Part shown: positions 6,124-8,995 of the stretch, piece by piece | Layout of the letters: each line of letters begins with the position of its first letter | How positions within the stretch are numbered: the first letter of the stretch is position 1 | NCBI GenBank assembly: GCA_002773975.1 | Contig: PEZR01000001.1 | Span: 1-8,995, forward strand | DNA length: 8,995 nt | Direction of reading: 5' to 3' | From: Bdellovibrio sp. CG10_big_fil_rev_8_21_14_0_10_47_8 | GTDB lineage: Bacteria; Bdellovibrionota; Bdellovibrionia; Bdellovibrionales; Bdellovibrionaceae | Notes under the pieces: generated by a model | The model's database searches: none | The model's input: the letters and a program-made list of their open reading frames with translations, nothing else | Told to the model about the DNA's origin: nothing | Program-made: the position numbers and the translations under genes

Positions 6124-6789
6124 TTATGCCATCTCGATGAACTCTTTGACCAGACCAGAAATTCCCTGAAAAACCTGATGAGGTTGAGCGTTGTACATAT
6201 AGGCCGGTGTCGTGATCACCTTGTGTTCTCGGTCTGTAATGAAGTCATCCACTGGGCAATCCACAGGCAGAGCTCCGGTTTTTTTAATTTCAGCTGATGT
6301 CTCGACATCATTGCCGATGGTCAAAGTAACCCCTTTGGAGCCCAAGACCTTTGCGAGCAAAGTCGGCGCAATGCAGATCGCAGCAATTGGTTTGCTTTGA
6401 CGATGAAAATCAAGAATTGTTTTTTCGACCTCCGGGAGCACGGTGCACTGAGAGCCTTTTTTAGCCCAGGTCGAAAGATGGAGGGCCGCTCCAAAACCCC
6501 CAGGAAAAGCGAGGCCATCAAAGTCATCGGCGCGGAGTTCTTTGAGATCTTTTATTTGACTGCGTGTGATTCGAGCGGATTCTGACATTAAATTTCGTTT
6601 TTCAGCCAGAGGTTGGCCAGTCAGAAAATTTTGCGCAGTGATATCCAAATCGGGCGCGAAGTATTGTATGTCAGCTCCCGCAGCGGAAAGGCCAATCATA
6701 AGACTGACAGCTTCGGTGATTTCGGTGCCGTCTTTATTGCCACACCCTGAAAGCACCACCGCGATTTTTTTTGCCGGCCCCTTGCTCAT
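6124..6789 (-). CDS. elbB: ElbB-type DJ-1/PfpI-family glyoxalase-like protein
   Basis: The 221 residues match E. coli ElbB throughout: VVLSGCGNKDGTEITEAV (11-28), LTGQP (56-60), ARITRSQI (72-79), PGGFGAA (96-102), the nucleophile elbow ICIAPTLLAK (138-147), LTIGND (156-161), CPVDDFITD (178-186) and TTPAYM (193-198). Cys139 is the expected catalytic cysteine and Glu23 the partner glutamate. ElbB has been linked to isoprenoid metabolism and has weak glyoxalase (methylglyoxal or glyoxal to hydroxy acid) activity; the physiological substrate is not settled. It is a cytoplasmic protein. The start at 6789 follows a strong AAGGAGG site by five bases, and that site can be trapped in a hairpin (6790-6816). 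It sits between the lipoprotein gene, 42 bases upstream, and ddl. Confidence 0.93.
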   Translation of the reverse strand: MSKGPAKKIAVVLSGCGNKDGTEITEAVSLMIGLSAAGADIQYFAPDLDITAQNFLTGQPLAEKRNLMSESARITRSQIKDLKELRADDFDGLAFPGGFGAALHLSTWAKKGSQCTVLPEVEKTILDFHRQSKPIAAICIAPTLLAKVLGSKGVTLTIGNDVETSAEIKKTGALPVDCPVDDFITDREHKVITTPAYMYNAQPHQVFQGISGLVKEFIEMA

Positions 6790-6816
6790 GATGTCCTCCT
6801 TTGTCAGAAGGACATC
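6790..6816 (-). promoter_or_regulatory. elbB: hairpin overlapping the elbB Shine-Dalgarno site
   Basis: In the mRNA sense GATGTCCT (6816-6809) is exactly complementary to AGGACATC (6797-6790), with an 11-base loop. The 3' arm ends directly before the elbB ATG and contains the last AGGA of the AAAGGAGGA Shine-Dalgarno tract. Folding would hide the site and slow initiation. No U tract follows, so it is not a terminator. No aptamer-like structure is seen upstream, so a riboswitch is not claimed. Confidence 0.5.
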
Positions 6817-6831
6817 CTAGTGGGGTTCAAT

Positions 6832-7932
6832 TTAGAAGTCACGGATCAGCGGATAAGCTTCCTTGCTGCGTGATAGCTTTGGTTTGTCGCGAAGCGGAGA
6901 GAGCTTTTGATGCAGATCAGAGGACTTTGTTAGACCAAAAGAAATGCAGTCTGTCGAGTTCTTGCAGGTGAGCTGCTGACGAGCCCATCTTTGTAGAGAG
7001 CTTGGTTTTGGCTTTTGCTGCTTGGACAGAGCGATCTTTTTGGTAGAACTGCTGTTCTTGATGCTTTTCGCCACTTGGAGCGCGGTTTTTTTGTGTTTGT
7101 GAACGGCATCAGTTGCAGGCTCCTTGGTCCCAAATTGAAAATCTCGAACCTCTCGACATTGCAGATAGGGAACAACCTGCGTTTGGCCGTTGTTGCTGAG
7201 CTCCAGCCAAGTTTGAAAGCAGGCCTGGAGTTCATTGGTGAGTGGCACTCCATAGTCACCCCAGCTCCCCATATCGTCATAGTCCGCAATATAGGTTGGG
7301 ATGTCGGGGCTATAGATGAATTTAACCGAGGTTTTTATTCCGTGGTCCGGACTGTCCCATTTCACCTGATCAAAAGACAGCTGAACATATCTGAGTTTGC
7401 AGCCGGGAACTCCGCCGCAGTTGGGTTTCTTGCGAACAATTTCTGGGACGGGGAGAATGCCTGTTTCCTTCTTTAAGTTGTGATAGGTCACCTTGGCTCC
7501 GTCGTTGGCCATGGCCTTCATGGCGAGCTGTTTGAGCCGCTGAGTCTCTGTTTTTTTCAAAGACAAAACGAGGGGCTCCAATTTCGACTGTTTCCAGGCT
7601 CCATCGTTGAGCTCGACGAGAGTCACATCAAATTGCATGTACACTTTGTTGGTGTCTTCGGCATAGTCCGTGACCTCATCCAGACGTTGCGAAACCAGGG
7701 TTGGAATCTGTGTTTCGATGACATAGGACGTATCGATGGAGACATACTGGCCTTTCCAGATTGAAAAGGGATCTGTCGGCGCATCGTTCCCGCTGGCCTT
7801 CCGGATTTCCTCGAAGGTTGTTTCAGGTCCATAGTTGGCTTTGTTCTCGGGGACCTTCATGCATCCCAAAAAGCCGAAGAGCATCAAAGGAATTAAAATA
7901 GCAATTAGACTGATCAGCAGCAGTTTTTTCAT
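6832..7932 (-). CDS. predicted lipoprotein of unknown function with a basic C-terminal tail
   Basis: The 366 residues open with a lipoprotein signal: KK at 2-3, a hydrophobic core at about 4-20, and FLGC (21-24), so Cys24 would be lipidated. Residue 25 is Met, not Asp, which by the E. coli sorting rule favours the outer membrane. The mature part (30-270) is soluble and looks beta-rich. Six further cysteines fall in three close pairs (172/178, 238/259, 323/329) that could form disulfides in the periplasm. Residues 278-318 are low-complexity and rich in lysine and serine. I recognise no known domain. The start at 7932 is chosen because its ATG overlaps the stop of the acetyltransferase gene (ATGA) and gives a clean signal peptide; the same frame extends to an ATG at 7956, which would add eight residues before it. 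Confidence 0.75.
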   Translation of the reverse strand: MKKLLLISLIAILIPLMLFGFLGCMKVPENKANYGPETTFEEIRKASGNDAPTDPFSIWKGQYVSIDTSYVIETQIPTLVSQRLDEVTDYAEDTNKVYMQFDVTLVELNDGAWKQSKLEPLVLSLKKTETQRLKQLAMKAMANDGAKVTYHNLKKETGILPVPEIVRKKPNCGGVPGCKLRYVQLSFDQVKWDSPDHGIKTSVKFIYSPDIPTYIADYDDMGSWGDYGVPLTNELQACFQTWLELSNNGQTQVVPYLQCREVRDFQFGTKEPATDAVHKHKKTALQVAKSIKNSSSTKKIALSKQQKPKPSSLQRWARQQLTCKNSTDCISFGLTKSSDLHQKLSPLRDKPKLSRSKEAYPLIRDF

Positions 7933-8995
7933 ATTGAGTCCCAACCCCATATCCAAAGTGGCAGTGGCAAAATGCGTTTTAATTTTTCTTGAGTTTCCTG
8001 AGTCAGATGAGGAATTTCCAGAAAGGAACCAAAAAGAACTCGAACCAAATCTTTTTCATCTGAGATCGCAATTAAATTGTCGCCCACGCCCAGCAGATAT
8101 TCGGGCCCTCGTTTTTCCAGAACAATGTCATTAATCCCAAGGGATCTGGCCGCCCGCTTGATTTTTTGAAATAGAGCTTCGCTGCGAACCAATCGAATCA
8201 TGCCCAAAAATCCTTGGCTAAAAATCACTCCTGGAAGAGCTCGAAGGTTTTGGTTCAGATTTTCGGCGTGGGCTGGAGTGATCACTGTGTAAGCGGTGCC
8301 CTTGGTCTTTCGAATGTGAGAGAAAAGAGCCAGCAGGGTAGGAACGGACCCACCCCACTCGTGAATGTAATTCGTGAGGTCAGCTCCTTTGCCTTCGACG
8401 GCGTAAGCAACCAGTTGGTTGTTCGTGTCCCAGGCTGTGTAAATGCTGGCATTGGGGATCTGCAAAAATTTTCGAATGTCTTCGGCTGTTCGGACCGAGG
8501 TGACGGTGTGCTGGGAATAGAGCCGATAGATCGACTCAGCTGAGATCTGAGTTGTTTTTAGAAACTTGAGTTGATGCTCTGGAACAGCAAATTCCTGTTC
8601 GAAAACAAAGGAGTTTTCAACTCCAGAGAGCTCAAAATTCATTTTTTGATAAAACTCATAGAGATTGCTCCAGAGCATCGCGATGTCGCAATCCTGCTTT
8701 TCGGCTTCAATCACACAGTCCTCGATGACCTTGCGGCTGAGGCCCTGATTGCGATGGCTGGATTCTGTGACAACGCTTCCAATGGCCGCGATTTTCAGAA
8801 CCGCCACCGGCGTTTTGAGAATAATGGGTTTTAAGATCGCGTGTGAAAGAACTTTTTCGGACTCGGTGATGATGCGCATATTGTGAATATTTGAGGGCGC
8901 AAAGGCCGTCGGATATTCACTGGACAAGGGCCATGCAGCATCCGGTCTGAGCTCGTGGTTCAGAAACTCAAAGATTTGGTTCAATTCGTCTTCAC
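7929..8995 (-). CDS. Eis-like GNAT N-acetyltransferase, 5' end cut by window edge
   Basis: A GNAT-fold enzyme that would move an acetyl group from acetyl-CoA to an amine; the substrate is unknown. Counting from the TTG at 8984, motif A is AIGSVVTESSHRNQGLSRKV (67-86), with the acetyl-CoA pyrophosphate loop RNQGLS (78-83), followed by AMLWSNLYEFYQKMNF (102-117). The second half (about 180-351) resembles the second GNAT-like and sterol-carrier-like parts of Eis proteins: LGMIRLVRSEALF (260-272), GVGDNLIAISDEKDLVRVLFG (299-319) and a closing LPLWIWGWDSI (341-351). The frame stays open to the window edge and the TTG has only a weak GAAGA ahead of it, so the true start may lie outside. The stop overlaps the lipoprotein start by four bases, implying translational coupling. 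Confidence 0.78.
   Translation of the reverse strand, partial: EDELNQIFEFLNHELRPDAAWPLSSEYPTAFAPSNIHNMRIITESEKVLSHAILKPIILKTPVAVLKIAAIGSVVTESSHRNQGLSRKVIEDCVIEAEKQDCDIAMLWSNLYEFYQKMNFELSGVENSFVFEQEFAVPEHQLKFLKTTQISAESIYRLYSQHTVTSVRTAEDIRKFLQIPNASIYTAWDTNNQLVAYAVEGKGADLTNYIHEWGGSVPTLLALFSHIRKTKGTAYTVITPAHAENLNQNLRALPGVIFSQGFLGMIRLVRSEALFQKIKRAARSLGINDIVLEKRGPEYLLGVGDNLIAISDEKDLVRVLFGSFLEIPHLTQETQEKLKRILPLPLWIWGWDSI

Noticed and set aside
7015..7764. Plus-strand open frames of 153 and 94 codons opposite the lipoprotein gene
   Set aside because: They are antisense shadows of a frame that has a signal peptide, a lipobox and a coupled start; no motifs of their own.

Overview
The window looks like ordinary chromosomal DNA from a Gram-negative bacterium. 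The style (REC-like/PilZ protein, many small regulatory proteins, lipoprotein genes, moderate GC, TTG starts) fits a Bdellovibrio-type predatory or related deltaproteobacterial lineage. That placement is an inference from gene content and protein character, not from a marker gene. I see no tRNA, rRNA, insertion sequence, phage gene, CRISPR array or origin.

Layout. A plus-strand cluster fills bases 128-4316: citrate synthase (gltA), a degenerate-receiver/PilZ protein, a HIT-family hydrolase, a TrmN6-like N6-adenine methyltransferase and an aldehyde-dehydrogenase-fold protein without its catalytic cysteine. Gaps are only 6 to 11 bases, so these five genes are probably one transcript. The last 29 codons of another plus-strand frame lie just before gltA. 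A minus-strand cluster fills 4324-8995 and converges on the first, with 7 bases between the two stop codons. Read in its own direction it holds an Eis-like GNAT acetyltransferase (cut by the window end), a lipoprotein coupled to it by an ATGA overlap, elbB, ddl, a small XRE-type repressor with its own promoter, and a small zinc-ribbon protein.

How the genes fit together. Citrate synthase feeds the TCA cycle. The PilZ protein directly behind it may link c-di-GMP signalling to the same transcript, although both its receiver pocket and its c-di-GMP motif are imperfect. Ddl makes the D-Ala-D-Ala dipeptide for peptidoglycan, and ElbB is a DJ-1-like glyoxalase-type enzyme. The acetyltransferase and lipoprotein have no assigned role.

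The points most worth a second look are: the aldehyde dehydrogenase homologue, which seems to have lost nucleophile, oxyanion Asn, cofactor Lys and cofactor Glu together; a promoter before the XRE gene whose -10 box lies inside a perfect 17-bp palindrome, suggesting autorepression; and a perfect 8-bp hairpin that pairs with the elbB Shine-Dalgarno sequence. I do not see a clearly new multi-gene system here.
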